DNA from: Microbacterium hydrocarbonoxydans
Lineage (GTDB): Bacteria > Actinomycetota > Actinomycetes > Actinomycetales > Microbacteriaceae
Direction: 5' to 3'
Length of the DNA stretch: 64,000 bases
Assembly: GCF_023715885.1 (NCBI RefSeq)
Contig: NZ_JAMBOY010000001.1
Location: forward strand, 310,001 to 374,000
How positions within the stretch are numbered: position 1 is the first letter of the stretch; each line of letters starts with the position of its first letter. Positions 26,027-34,642 of this stretch are shown here, in pieces. The notes under the pieces are model-generated. The model worked only from the letters and a program-made list of their open reading frames with translations, was not told where the DNA came from and ran no database searches. The position numbers and the translations under genes were made by a program.

Positions 26027-26928
26027 CGCGCTCTCGCCGCAGCGGCGGCACCCACCGTGCCGTGCACGAGCGAGGCCGCGATGTCGACCGCGGCGACGAC
26101 GTCGTCGTCGTGAGGGTAGAGCAGCGTGCGGCCGACGACGAGCCCGCGCATCCCGGGCAGCGCCAGCGCGTTCTGCCACGAAGCGAACACCTCGTCCTGC
26201 GCCGAGGTGGGGTCGCCTCCGAGCAGCAGGGTCGGCATGGTCGCGGCCTCCGCGACGCGCGCCATGTCGGCGACCACCGGCAGCTTGAGCCAGGTGTAGG
26301 CGGACGAATCGCCCAGTCCCGCGGCGATGGCGACCGATCGCACCACGGCATCCGTCGAGAGATCGTTCACGATCCGACCGTCGTGCCAGCAGCTCATGAA
26401 CGGCTCGAGCATCACGGGCAGGCGCTCGGCCGCCGCGGCCGACACGGCCGCAGCGGAGCTCTCGAGCACCGATGCGGTGCCGGCGTCCTGCAGATTGACC
26501 CGCACGAGGAGCTTGCCGAGGTCGATCCCATCGCGCACCATCGACGGCACCGTGTACGCGGTGAACCGGTCGTCCATCTCAAAGCTCGCGCCCTGCAGAC
26601 CGCCCCGGTTCATCGACCCCACGACGACCTTGTCGTCGAGCACGCCCATCAGCGCCAGGTCCTCGATGATGTCGGGTGTGCCGAGCACGCCGTCGACACC
26701 GGGGCGCTCGAGCGCGGCGGCGAGGCGCTCGAGCAGTGAGACGCGGCTGCCCATTGCGAAACCACGCGCACCGACGCCCAGCGAGCCCCTGGCCGGATGG
26801 TCGGCCGCGATGATGAACAGGCGGCCGTCACCACCGAGCAGGGGGCGGCGACGGCGGGTGCGCAGCGCCTCTCCGATGAGTGCGGGATCCTCCGCCCTGA
26901 TCCGGCGGATGCGATCGATGTCAGGCAT
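26023..26928 (-). CDS. Aldolase-like (beta/alpha)8 protein of the iol cluster (Cgl0158 type)
   Basis: A 301-residue TIM-barrel protein resembling the aldolase-like protein found between iolC and iolB in actinobacterial inositol clusters. Features include FIIAADHPARG near the N terminus, LPVMLEPFMS in the middle, and YTWLKLPVV, whose lysine is a possible Schiff-base residue. The expected step is cleavage of 2-deoxy-5-keto-gluconate 6-phosphate, the job of IolJ in bacilli; this is inferred from position. It overlaps iolC by 8 bp. Confidence 0.82.
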   Translation of the reverse strand: MPDIDRIRRIRAEDPALIGEALRTRRRRPLLGGDGRLFIIAADHPARGSLGVGARGFAMGSRVSLLERLAAALERPGVDGVLGTPDIIEDLALMGVLDDKVVVGSMNRGGLQGASFEMDDRFTAYTVPSMVRDGIDLGKLLVRVNLQDAGTASVLESSAAAVSAAAAERLPVMLEPFMSCWHDGRIVNDLSTDAVVRSVAIAAGLGDSSAYTWLKLPVVADMARVAEAATMPTLLLGGDPTSAQDEVFASWQNALALPGMRGLVVGRTLLYPHDDDVVAAVDIAASLVHGTVGAAAAARAR

Positions 26929-27892
26929 GCACGACCGCCCGTCCGAGGAAGGACTCGACCTCGGCGGAGTCGGGCATCGCTGTGGAGCACTCGCGCTTCC
27001 CCGCGACGATGGCGCCGGCCGCGTTGGCCCACAGCATGGTCTTGTGCAGGTCCCACCCCTCGATGAGGCCGTGGCACAGGGCTCCGCCGAACGCGTCGCC
27101 GGCACCGAGCCCGTTCACGACGTCGACGGCGAACGGCGCGACCTCGACGCGGTCGTCCCGCGTCTTCGCGAGCACGCCCTTCGGCCCCTGCTTCACGATG
27201 GCGATCTCCACTCCCCGCTCCAGGAGTGCGTCGGCCGCTCGGTCCGGGTCTGTCTCGCCCACGGCGATCTCGCACTCCTCGCGATTGCCGACGGCCACGG
27301 TGACGTGGTCGAGCGCTTGCGCCACCTGTTCGCGCGCCGCATCCGGACTCTCCCAGAACATCGCGCGGTAGTCGAGGTCGAGCACCGTCAGCGGTCGGCG
27401 CCCCCGGGCCTGCCAGGCGGCATGATGGGCGGCGCGGCTCGGTTCGCGACTCAATCCGGTCACGGTCGACCAGTAGAGCCGCGCGCCGATCACGGCCTCG
27501 ACGTCGATCTCGTCGGGGTGGATGATGAGGTCGGGGGCGATCGGGTCGCGGTAGAAGTACAGGGGGAAGTCATCGGGCGGGAAGATCTCGCAGAACGTGA
27601 TGGGGGTGTGCAGCTCCGCGACGACGCCTACGAATTCGCTCGAGACACCCAATCGCTGCAGCTCCCGCCGCACGAAGATCCCGAACGGATCGTCCCCGGT
27701 GCGGCTGATGAGCGCGGCGGTCGATCCGTGCCTCGCAGCCGCGACGGCGACGTTGGCCGCCGATCCGCCGAGGTACTTGCCGAAAGTCGTCACGTCTTCG
27801 AGGCCGACCCCGTCCTGCAACGGATACAGGTCGACGCCGACCCTCCCGATGGCGAGGACGTCGATGGGCGCAGAGTGCGGAGAAGGGCTCAA
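26921..27892 (-). CDS. iolC: 5-dehydro-2-deoxygluconokinase
   Basis: PfkB-family sugar kinase, 323 residues, phosphorylating 2-deoxy-5-keto-gluconate. The N terminus is DVLAIGRVGVDLYP, with GGSAANVAVAAARHG and the PfkB signature DVVNGLGAGDAFGGAL containing the catalytic aspartate. No ATG or GTG fits the domain start; a TTG at 27892 does, and AGAGGA lies 6 nt before it. First gene of the operon. The palindrome at 27922-27937 probably controls it. Confidence 0.92.
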   Translation of the reverse strand: MSPSPHSAPIDVLAIGRVGVDLYPLQDGVGLEDVTTFGKYLGGSAANVAVAAARHGSTAALISRTGDDPFGIFVRRELQRLGVSSEFVGVVAELHTPITFCEIFPPDDFPLYFYRDPIAPDLIIHPDEIDVEAVIGARLYWSTVTGLSREPSRAAHHAAWQARGRRPLTVLDLDYRAMFWESPDAAREQVAQALDHVTVAVGNREECEIAVGETDPDRAADALLERGVEIAIVKQGPKGVLAKTRDDRVEVAPFAVDVVNGLGAGDAFGGALCHGLIEGWDLHKTMLWANAAGAIVAGKRECSTAMPDSAEVESFLGRAVVHA

Positions 27893-27921
27893 GGGTGATC
27901 CTCTTCGATCAGGGGAACCGA

Positions 27922-27937
27922 CTTTGTTCTTACAAAG
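27922..27937. promoter_or_regulatory. Operator-like palindrome upstream of iolC
   Basis: CTTTGT-TCTT-ACAAAG is a perfect 6-bp inverted repeat 30 bp upstream of the iolC start. Candidate binding site for an inositol regulator (IolR), which is not encoded in this window. Confidence 0.5.
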
Positions 27938-28075
27938 ATCGTAGGCCGTGCGCTCCCCGTACGCAAACAATCCGTCCTGACAGCGCCCTTCGACGAGACC
28001 CGCGATCCGCTCGCCACGGTCATGCACGACTGAGCGACGCAGGGCGAGCCGGTCGGACCCGCCCGACGATCCGGA

Positions 28076-28393
28076 TCAGAGGGACTCGGCGATGTCCTTG
28101 ATCGCGGCGAGGCGGCGGTCCCACGTCCGGCCGATCTCATCGAGGCGCCGCGCGGTCGCGGCGAGTTCGGCGCCCACCGCGCGGAACCGCACTTCTCGCC
28201 CGACGCGCACCGACTCGACCAGCCCGACCTCCTGCAGCACCGAGAGATGCCGCGCGATGGCCTGGCGGGTCACCGGCATCCGCTGGGCGAGAGCGGATGC
28301 CGAGGCATCCTCGCGTCCGAGCTCCGTCAGGATGCTCCAGCGCGTCTCGTCGGCGAGAGCCGAGAGCACGGGCATGAGGGTGTCCGTGCTCAT
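28076..28393 (-). CDS. ArsR-family regulator (SRPBCC partner)
   Basis: A 105-residue winged-helix repressor: LSALADETRWSILTEL, recognition helix MPVTRQAIARHLSVLQEVGL and wing ESVRVGREVRFR. No metal ligands. It is the second gene of a two-gene operon, overlapping the SRPBCC gene (ATGA), the reverse order of the similar pair at 10.6-11.9 kb. Confidence 0.9.
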   Translation of the reverse strand: MSTDTLMPVLSALADETRWSILTELGREDASASALAQRMPVTRQAIARHLSVLQEVGLVESVRVGREVRFRAVGAELAATARRLDEIGRTWDRRLAAIKDIAESL

Positions 28394-28866
28394 GCCTCGG
28401 CCTCGACGAGCGCGACGAGCTTGTCGAGCTCGGCATCCCATCCGGTGCGGTGGTACTCCATGTTCGCCGCAGGATCGGAGGTCCGCTCGAAGCCGCTTTC
28501 GACCACGGTCAGCAGAGTCCCGCCGTCGACATCCTCGAGCGTGAAGGTGAATACGGTCGACGTCTGCTCGTCGAGTCCTTCGGGGCGGTACCCGAGGGCG
28601 TCGTCGTTGCTCCACCGATACGTGATCGATCGCAGCTCGTTGACGCTCTCGACGCGCAGCGGGATGACGTCGGCGGGCCCGAACGTCATGGTGCCGCTCG
28701 CGCCGGCACCCGCCCCGTCGAGCTCGAGCGCGCCGAACCAGCGCGAGACGTGCGTGGGCTCGGTGACCGCGCGCCACACCTTCTCGATCGGGGCCTGGGT
28801 GCGGATCGCCCGCTGCACCGCGAATCGATCGCTGTCGATGACGGCGCCTTCTCGGATGACGACCAT
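28390..28866 (-). CDS. SRPBCC/AHSA1 domain protein
   Basis: A 158-residue single START-like domain: FAVQRAIRTQAPIEKVWRAV, RWFGALELD, and C-terminal MEYHRTGWDAELDKLVALV. ATG 28866 is chosen because AAGGAG lies just upstream and the domain starts there. Function unknown; members bind hydrophobic ligands. Overlaps the ArsR gene by 4 bp. Confidence 0.88.
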   Translation of the reverse strand: MVVIREGAVIDSDRFAVQRAIRTQAPIEKVWRAVTEPTHVSRWFGALELDGAGAGASGTMTFGPADVIPLRVESVNELRSITYRWSNDDALGYRPEGLDEQTSTVFTFTLEDVDGGTLLTVVESGFERTSDPAANMEYHRTGWDAELDKLVALVEAEA

Positions 28867-28889
28867 GGTCGCACTCCTTTCATTTGACA

Positions 28890-28945
28890 TGCAACTACAG
28901 AATTGCACGTATCGATCTGCGGCGCAACCCTGAAGTTGCACTTCA
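28890..28945. promoter_or_regulatory. Repeats in SRPBCC/ArsR promoter
   Basis: TGAAGT-TGC-ACTTCA (28931-28945) is a perfect palindrome; TGCAACT (28890-28896) is the inverse of AGTTGCA inside it, and TTGCA recurs at 28903-28907. These are probable ArsR sites upstream of the minus-strand operon. Confidence 0.5.
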
Positions 28946-28987
28946 CCCGCTCTTCGCTCGCTCACGGCGACGACGCCCCTGCTCGTC

Positions 28988-29050
28988 GCCGACGCCCCTG
29001 CTGAGCGACGTCATCCAGCAGGGGCGTGGGCGCTCAGCAGGGGCGTCGGC
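28988..29050. terminator. 20-bp perfect hairpin downstream of MFS gene
   Basis: The arms at 28988-29007 and 29031-29050 are perfectly complementary over 20 bp; the 23-nt loop contains another CAGCAGGGGCGT copy. GACGCCCCTGCT also occurs at about 28967. It lies at the 3' side of the minus-strand MFS gene. Confidence 0.6.
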
Positions 29051-29114
29051 GCGCAACTCGGACCGCCGCGACCGCCGGGCGCGACGGTCGGGCGAGGATG
29101 CCGAAGGCAGCGCG

Positions 29115-30338
29115 TCACTCGCGAGGCTTGCGCCCCTCGAGCACGCCGGCCAACAGCACCGCGACGAGCGCGGCGGCGGGAGCGACGACCAGTCCGACGC
29201 GCAGGCTCTCGGTCTCGGCGAGGAAGCCGACGAACGGCGGCGAGAGCAGGAACCCGAGGCGCAGCAGCCACGAGACGACCGTGAGCCCGGCACCGGCGCG
29301 GAGTCCCGGGAGCTCGTCCGCAGCGTGCATCGCGGCGGGGATGAGCGTGGCGATGCCGAACCCGACGGCCGCGAATCCGGCAATGGTGCCCGGAACGCTC
29401 GGGAACAGCAGCGCGAGCGTCATGCCCACGGCGGCGATGAGTCCGCCGACGCGGGCGACCGCGCGCTGGCCGAACCGGTCGGTCATGCCGTCGCCCAGCA
29501 TCCGTCCGACGAACTGCGCGCCGACGAGGGCGATGAAGCCGAGTGGAGCGACGGCTGCCGCGGCACCGAGCGACTCCGAGAGGTACAGGGTCGCCCAGGA
29601 GTTCCCGGCATCCTCGGCGATCGCGCCGGCCATCGCGATGAGCGTGAGAGCGATGAGGATCATCACGAGACGCGGGGTGACGCGCCGGCGCACGGCCGTC
29701 GCCACTTCGCCGGGATCCGCGGTCGCCTCGGCATCCGCCTCCTCATCGCGACCGGGCAGGCAGAACACGAGAGCCACGAGTGCGACGATCACGAAGAGGG
29801 CGGTCGAGATGCCCAGATGCACGCCGAGCGGCAGCTGCAGCGCGATGGCCGCCGCAGCCATGCCGCCGCCGAGGACGGCGCCGATCGACCAGATCGCGTG
29901 GAAGGAGTTGATGATCGACCGCCCGTAGCGCCGCTGCACGCGCAGCCCGTGCGCGTTCTGCGCGACATCGGTGATCGCGTCGGACGCGCCGCCGATCAGC
30001 AGAGCGACGGCGAACAGGATGCCGGAGGGCGCCAACGCCGCGGCGAGCAGCCCGAGTCCCGTTGCGATCGTTCCGAAGACCGCCATGCGGGCCGAACCGA
30101 AGCGGCGGATGAGCACGGCGGCGAGGAGACCGGCCGCGATGGCCCCGGCGGGGAAGGCGGCGATCGCGAGGCCATAACCGACGTTGTCGAGACCGAGGCT
30201 CGCCTTGATCTCGGGGTAGCGGGGCAGGATGTTCGCGAACAGTGCCCCGTTCGTGAGGAACAGCGCCGATACGGCGATGCGCGCACGACGGACAGCTTGT
30301 TCGGGCGTGGTACGTCGAATCGTTTCGGCGGAGGTCAT
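29115..30338 (-). CDS. MFS transporter (FucP/YbjJ-like)
   Basis: A 407-residue major facilitator with 12 predicted helices, a central charged loop (PGRDEEADAEATADP), and RRFGSARMAVFG in the loop 2-3 position. Features such as SDAITDVAQNAHGLRVQRRYG suggest the YbjJ-like group of predicted efflux or sugar transporters; substrate unknown. Start ATG 30338 is at the edge of a 12-bp palindrome. Confidence 0.85.
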   Translation of the reverse strand: MTSAETIRRTTPEQAVRRARIAVSALFLTNGALFANILPRYPEIKASLGLDNVGYGLAIAAFPAGAIAAGLLAAVLIRRFGSARMAVFGTIATGLGLLAAALAPSGILFAVALLIGGASDAITDVAQNAHGLRVQRRYGRSIINSFHAIWSIGAVLGGGMAAAAIALQLPLGVHLGISTALFVIVALVALVFCLPGRDEEADAEATADPGEVATAVRRRVTPRLVMILIALTLIAMAGAIAEDAGNSWATLYLSESLGAAAAVAPLGFIALVGAQFVGRMLGDGMTDRFGQRAVARVGGLIAAVGMTLALLFPSVPGTIAGFAAVGFGIATLIPAAMHAADELPGLRAGAGLTVVSWLLRLGFLLSPPFVGFLAETESLRVGLVVAPAAALVAVLLAGVLEGRKPRE

Positions 30339-30340
30339 GC

Positions 30341-30352
30341 GTACGATCGTAC
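30341..30352. promoter_or_regulatory. GTACGATCGTAC palindrome abutting MFS start
   Basis: A perfect 12-bp palindrome 2 bp from the minus-strand ATG at 30338, in the 73-bp divergent region with the GNAT gene. It contains TACGAT, a possible -10 box placed 7 nt from ATG, so the MFS mRNA may be leaderless and directly repressible here. Confidence 0.45.
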
Positions 30353-30411
30353 AGGTCCGAGAACCGTGCGCACGTACGGGGCGCGATGGTCGTGGCCCTA
30401 GGCTCGACGGC

Positions 30412-30921
30412 ATGAGCGCCGAGGTCGAGATCCGCCCAGCCGTCGAGGACGACTGGCCGGGTATCTGGCGCGCGCTCGAACCCGCGTTCCGCGCCGGCGA
30501 GACCTACACGTATCCCCGCGACATCACCGAGGACGACGCGCGCCGCGCCTGGCTCGAGGCGCCCGGCGCACGCGTTCTCGTCGCCGTGGGTGCCGTCGAT
30601 GACGACCGGAAGGTCCTCGGAACGGCCAAGTATCTTCCGAACCATCCAGGAGCCGGCGCGCACGTCGCGAACGCGAGCTTCGTCGTCGGTCCTGCCGGCG
30701 CCGGGCGAGGGATCGGGCGGATGCTCGGTGCCGCCGTGCTCGCCGCCGCTCGCGCCGACGGCTATCGAGCCATGCAGTTCAACGCCGTCGTCGAGACGAA
30801 CGAGCGGGCGGTGCACCTCTGGCAGTCTCTCGGGTTCGAGATCCTCGCCACCGCCCCCGAGGCGTTCGACCACCCGAGACACGGGCTCGTCGGGCTGCAC
30901 ATCATGTTCCGGAGACTCTGA
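30412..30921 (+). CDS. GNAT-family N-acetyltransferase
   Basis: A 169-residue acetyltransferase using acetyl-CoA. The pyrophosphate-binding motif is VGPAGAGRGIGRMLG and the C-terminal motif is VVETNERAVHLWQSLGFE, typical of GNAT enzymes acting on small molecules or amines. Divergent from the MFS gene. Substrate unknown. Confidence 0.9.
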   Translation: MSAEVEIRPAVEDDWPGIWRALEPAFRAGETYTYPRDITEDDARRAWLEAPGARVLVAVGAVDDDRKVLGTAKYLPNHPGAGAHVANASFVVGPAGAGRGIGRMLGAAVLAAARADGYRAMQFNAVVETNERAVHLWQSLGFEILATAPEAFDHPRHGLVGLHIMFRRL

Positions 30922-30970
30922 ACCGGATCGACCTCAGCCCGGCCGGCCGTTCCCGCGCACGAGAGACCCG

Positions 30971-31249
30971 TCAGCCGACGAGCGGTCCGACCGCCCCGGA
31001 TCGAGAGGATGCCGCGACGGCGGCCTTCGCGTCATCCAGGTCAGAGAAGACTCCGATCACGTCGGACCGAGGTCCGGAGGCTTCAAAGCCCCGACCGGGG
31101 ACGACCGTGATCGATCCGAGGTACTGCAGCCCGTCGTTGCCGACGTGGAAGCCGGGCTCGACCTCGACCCACAGCCCGCGCGGCGTGGCGACCGCACGAG
31201 TGCGTGCTCCTGCCGCGGCGCGTGCCGCGACTCCGATCCGCTTCGACAT
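30971..31249 (-). CDS. Small hypothetical protein next to DUF7882 gene
   Basis: A 92-residue protein with a basic N terminus, a central LWVEVEPGFHVGNDGLQYLGSI and a helical C terminus rich in Ala/Ser. No family recognised; the middle looks like a small beta domain. It follows the DUF7882 gene with 2 nt between them, so the two are probably expressed together. Confidence 0.55.
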   Translation of the reverse strand: MSKRIGVAARAAAGARTRAVATPRGLWVEVEPGFHVGNDGLQYLGSITVVPGRGFEASGPRSDVIGVFSDLDDAKAAVAASSRSGAVGPLVG

Positions 31250-31251
31250 CG

Positions 31252-31575
31252 TCAGGCGCTCATGGCGTGGAGCTGCGGGGCAGCCGCCACCTCCGCGAAC
31301 TCGGCACGGGTGAGGTCGAGACCGCCCGAGGAGTTCGCGGCGTTCATCATCTTGACGAGCAGCGCGCGATCGATGGGCGACTCCTCCTCCATGACGAATC
31401 GCAGCGGGATGGCCGCCTGCACCCACAGCGTCTCGACGCCGGCGGGAGTGTGAAGCGTGAGTGCGAACGACTCGTTGCGTCGGAGCTTGGTCAGCGTGAC
31501 GGCTCGGACGTGCGTCAGAGTCTCGTCCTCGACGTCGATCGCCAGTGTCGAGTTCCCGTAGGTCAGGTGTCCCAT
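31252..31575 (-). CDS. DUF7882-like protein
   Basis: A 107-residue protein of a family common in Microbacteriaceae, sometimes misannotated as an ATP-dependent DNA ligase. Family-like features: MGHLTYGNSTLAIDVEDETL at the start, the ESFALTLHTPAGVETLWVQ strand pair and MMNAANSSGGLDL near the end. ATG 31575 is preferred over 31587 because GGGAG lies 6 nt upstream. It has the CTAG-N5-CTAG palindrome in its promoter. Function unknown. Confidence 0.75.
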   Translation of the reverse strand: MGHLTYGNSTLAIDVEDETLTHVRAVTLTKLRRNESFALTLHTPAGVETLWVQAAIPLRFVMEEESPIDRALLVKMMNAANSSGGLDLTRAEFAEVAAAPQLHAMSA

Positions 31576-31614
31576 CGTGTCTCCCATCCCGTGGTTGCTT
31601 CGACGTTTAGATTA

Positions 31615-31627
31615 CTAGGTAACCTAG
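31615..31627. promoter_or_regulatory. CTAG-N5-CTAG site 1
   Basis: CTAGGTAACCTAG, a perfect palindrome 40 bp upstream of the DUF7882 start and close to the 3' end of the neighbouring MarR gene. Same architecture as sites at 32153 and 35192. Candidate MarR operator. Confidence 0.6.
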
Positions 31628-31655
31628 CTAAATGCCAGCGGAGGGAAATTTCGGG

Positions 31656-32108
31656 TCACGACAGGTCGCTGATCTCCTCCGTCAACCGACGCAGGAAGCG
31701 AGAGACGACATCGCTCTGCTCGGGCGTGAACTCGCTCGCGATGTCTTCGATGCGCTGCGTAAGGTCGTCGACCGGAGCGTTCGCGTCGCGCAGCGACGGC
31801 CGGAGCACCTTCGACCGGGCGTCCTGCGGGTGCGGTGCGACGACGACCTGTTCCCGCTCTTGCAGACGGCGGAGGATGCTGGTCACCGCGGCGGTGCTGA
31901 CGTTGAGATGCGCGGCGAGATCACCGGGCGTTGCCGGCGAGTCCGCCGGCGCCTCGGAGATGAAGCGCATGGCCTCACGGTCGGTGTCGTTGGGCGCCCG
32001 GCGCAGAGACAGTCTGCGGGCGAGCTGCGACTCGGCACGACGGAGATCGTCGACACGATCCACCAGCTCGCGCGTGGTCACCTGCGTCGCGTCCTTGATA
32101 TCGGTCAT
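31656..32108 (-). CDS. MarR-family regulator 1
   Basis: A 150-residue winged-helix regulator: helix LRRAESQLARRLSL, the HTH TPGDLAAHLNVSTAAVTSIL and the wing LQEREQVVVAPHPQDARSKVL. Start ATG 32108 after a GGGGGTGA stretch. Divergent from a small-protein/MarR2 operon. The CTAG-type palindrome at 32153 lies between them, and site 1 is just beyond its 3' end. Probably controls this local set. Confidence 0.9.
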   Translation of the reverse strand: MTDIKDATQVTTRELVDRVDDLRRAESQLARRLSLRRAPNDTDREAMRFISEAPADSPATPGDLAAHLNVSTAAVTSILRRLQEREQVVVAPHPQDARSKVLRPSLRDANAPVDDLTQRIEDIASEFTPEQSDVVSRFLRRLTEEISDLS

Positions 32109-32152
32109 TCCGTCACCCCCTGACGCGACAATTCTACAAGAGAACCACGTAA

Positions 32153-32165
32153 CCAGGCAGGCTAG
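32153..32165. promoter_or_regulatory. CTAG-N5-CTAG site 2 (one mismatch)
   Basis: CCAGGCAGGCTAG between the divergent MarR1 and small-protein/MarR2 genes fits CTAG-N5-CTAG with one change in the left half. Likely autoregulatory operator. Confidence 0.5.
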
Positions 32166-32229
32166 TGATATGAGATGCACGGCACGTCGTTAACGGGTGA
32201 GAGGATGGACTCCTGTCGGAAGGGACGCC

Positions 32230-32469
32230 ATGGGAAAGCGATTCACGCCCGAAGACGCCGGATACATCCTGTACTCCGACGTCATCGAGCGTCTGCGCGC
32301 GCAGTTCCCGACGGTTCCCGAGTGGCGTCTCGAGCAGATCGTCACCGCCGAGAACGAGGCGATCACCGGAGGGATGCTGAGCATCGTCCCCGAGGAGGTC
32401 GAAACCGGAGCTGTCGAGATGCTCACGCGCGAGGAGAATCGCATGAGTGACGACGACGAGGTGGCCTGA
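32230..32469 (+). CDS. Small helical protein ahead of MarR2
   Basis: A 79-residue helical protein; YILYSDVIERLRAQFPTVPEWRLEQIV resembles the three-helix-bundle dimerisation domain found in small actinobacterial proteins. GGAAGGGA precedes ATG 32230. Its TGA overlaps the MarR2 ATG (TGATG), so it is translationally coupled to that regulator. Role unknown. Confidence 0.6.
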   Translation: MGKRFTPEDAGYILYSDVIERLRAQFPTVPEWRLEQIVTAENEAITGGMLSIVPEEVETGAVEMLTREENRMSDDDEVA

Positions 32470-33029
32470 TGTCCCAGTCTCCCGAGGAATTCACCCGGTC
32501 GGGTTACTGGTATCCCGACGCCGAGTCAGCGAGCACCGTCGACGTGCTCAATCTGCTGCGCCGCTATCGATCGGCCGAGACCGCGATGCGTGCGCGCACT
32601 CGTGCATCGATGAAGATGAACGAGACAGACCTCGTCGCGCTGCGGTTCCTGCTGCGCGAGCAGCGCGCCGGCCGCATCGTGCGCCCCATCGACATCGCCC
32701 GGATGCTCGACATCTCCACGGCATCCACCACCACCCTCATCGACCGTCTCGAGAAGGGAGGTCACGTGCGCCGTGAAGCGCACCCGACCGACCGCCGCGC
32801 GGGCGTGGTCGTGCCGACCGTGAGCAGCGACGACGAGGTGCGCGAGACCCTCGGCGCCATGCACCGCCGCATGCTCGCCCTCGTCGACGAGATGAGCGAT
32901 AAGGAGCGCGCGGTCGTGACACGGTTCCTCGCCGGCATGACGTCGGCGATCGAGGAGGCCTCCGACCTCGATCAGGAGTTGCGCGATGTCATCCGCGACC
33001 ACGAGGAATCGGAGTCGTCGGGCGAATAG
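32469..33029 (+). CDS. MarR-family regulator 2
   Basis: A 186-residue MarR protein: the HTH RPIDIARMLDISTASTTTLIDRLEKGGHV and wing RREAHPTDRRAGVVVP are clear. It has an extra 25-residue N terminus and an acidic C terminus. Together with MarR1 it brackets the palindrome at 32153; either or both could bind it. It ends 10 bp from the convergent ProP-like gene. Confidence 0.9.
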   Translation: MSQSPEEFTRSGYWYPDAESASTVDVLNLLRRYRSAETAMRARTRASMKMNETDLVALRFLLREQRAGRIVRPIDIARMLDISTASTTTLIDRLEKGGHVRREAHPTDRRAGVVVPTVSSDDEVRETLGAMHRRMLALVDEMSDKERAVVTRFLAGMTSAIEEASDLDQELRDVIRDHEESESSGE

Positions 33030-33038
33030 CGCCCGACC

Positions 33039-34583
33039 TCAGGCTTTCTCTGGCTGCTGCTCGTCGGACTCCACCCGCTCCGGGAAGAGCTCGTCGAGGT
33101 CGAGGTCGGGGTTCTCGTCCTGTGTCTCCACGAGCGCGATCGCCTCTTCCTCGGTCTGCACGCTGGGCATCGCGCCAGGCAGCGGTCGACGGGCGGACTC
33201 CTTCAGCACGACGACAGCGATGAATCCGGCGATCGAGGTGCCGATCACGTAGAAGGCGGGCGCCAGCGACGAACCGGTCCACTGCACCAGCGCCTCCATC
33301 ACGACCGGCGCCGTGCCGGCGAAAAGCGCCACTGCGAGGTTATAGGAGATGCCCATACCGCCGTACCGCGAGGAGGTCGGGAACAGCGCGGGCAGGGAAG
33401 ACGCGAGGTTCGCGACGTAGAACGTGACGGGGAAGGCGAGCAGCACGAGGCCGAGCACGGTCGACCAGATCGCCCCGTGCATCATGAACAGGAACGCGGG
33501 CACGGCGAAGACGATCGCCGAGACGGAGCCGATGAAGAGCACCTTCCGCCGACCGATGCGATCGGAGAGGCGACCGGTCAGGGGGATGCACAGCGCCATC
33601 GCTACGAGCACCGGCAGCGTCAGCAGGGTGCCGTGCACCTCGTCGTAGCCGAGTGTGCCGGTGAGGTACGTGGGCATGTAGGACGTCAGGGCATAGCCGA
33701 CGGTGTTGGCGGCGGCGACGAGCACGAACGCCGTCAGCAGCTCGCGCCAGTACGAGCGGATCAGAGCGATGACACCCTTCGGCGCGTCGGGTGAGGCCTG
33801 GGCTTCGTCGGCCGCGCGCTTCGCCGAGTCCTGAGCTTCCTGGAAGGCGGGGGTGTCCTCGATCTTGAGCCGGAAGTAGATCGCGACCGCGCCCAGCGGC
33901 AGGGCGACGAGGAACGGGACGCGCCATGCGAACCCCTGCATGACGTCGGCGGAGAGGGTGAGCTGCAGGATCGAGACGAACGCCGCACCCACCGCGAAGC
34001 CCATGTACGAGCCGAGGTCGAGCAGTGACGCGTAGAAGCCGCGGCGGCGGTCGGGGGCGTATTCCGTGATGAAGGTCGTGGCACCGGCGTACTCCCCTCC
34101 GGTGGAGAAGCCCTGCGCGAGCTTGAGGACGATGAGCAGGATCGGCGCCCAGACGCCGATGACCGAGTAATCGGGCAGCACGCCGATGAGGAAGGTGGCC
34201 GCCGCCATCATGATCAGGGTGAACGCGAGGATGCGCTGGCGCCCCAGGCGATCGCCGAGCTGGCCGAGCACGATGCCGCCCAGCGGACGCGCGACGAACG
34301 TGACGGCGAACACGCCGAGCGAGAACAGCGACTGCGCACCCGCCGACGCGTCGGGGAGGAAGGCGCGACCGATGATCACGGCGAGGTAGCCGTACACGCC
34401 GATGTCGTACCACTCCATGAGGTTGCCGACCACGGTGCCTGCGACAGCTCGCCGCAGCATCGGGCGGTCGACCACGGTGACGTCGTCGACGGTGAGCCGA
34501 CGGGGCTCCTCGGCGTCTTTCACGAGGCCGAAGCGACGGCCCAGCCGACGCCACAGCGATTCGCTCTTCACGGATTCCGACAT
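33039..34583 (-). CDS. MFS metabolite/H+ symporter (ProP-like)
   Basis: A 514-residue transporter of the metabolite:H+ symporter family, which includes ProP (glycine betaine/proline) and ShiA. Signature motifs: GNLMEWYDIGVYGYLA in helix 1, GQLGDRLGRQRIL in loop 2-3, and LKLAQGFSTGGEYAGATTFI. A 60-residue acidic cytoplasmic tail (PDLDLDELFPE) follows the last helix. Context with CsbD and a BCCT carrier supports osmolyte uptake, but the exact substrate is uncertain. Confidence 0.88.
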   Translation of the reverse strand: MSESVKSESLWRRLGRRFGLVKDAEEPRRLTVDDVTVVDRPMLRRAVAGTVVGNLMEWYDIGVYGYLAVIIGRAFLPDASAGAQSLFSLGVFAVTFVARPLGGIVLGQLGDRLGRQRILAFTLIMMAAATFLIGVLPDYSVIGVWAPILLIVLKLAQGFSTGGEYAGATTFITEYAPDRRRGFYASLLDLGSYMGFAVGAAFVSILQLTLSADVMQGFAWRVPFLVALPLGAVAIYFRLKIEDTPAFQEAQDSAKRAADEAQASPDAPKGVIALIRSYWRELLTAFVLVAAANTVGYALTSYMPTYLTGTLGYDEVHGTLLTLPVLVAMALCIPLTGRLSDRIGRRKVLFIGSVSAIVFAVPAFLFMMHGAIWSTVLGLVLLAFPVTFYVANLASSLPALFPTSSRYGGMGISYNLAVALFAGTAPVVMEALVQWTGSSLAPAFYVIGTSIAGFIAVVVLKESARRPLPGAMPSVQTEEEAIALVETQDENPDLDLDELFPERVESDEQQPEKA

Positions 34584-34642
34584 GATGCTCTTCTCTCGTT
34601 CTCCCCCGGGCCCGCGCGCCCATCACGCGCGGAAAAAGCAGA

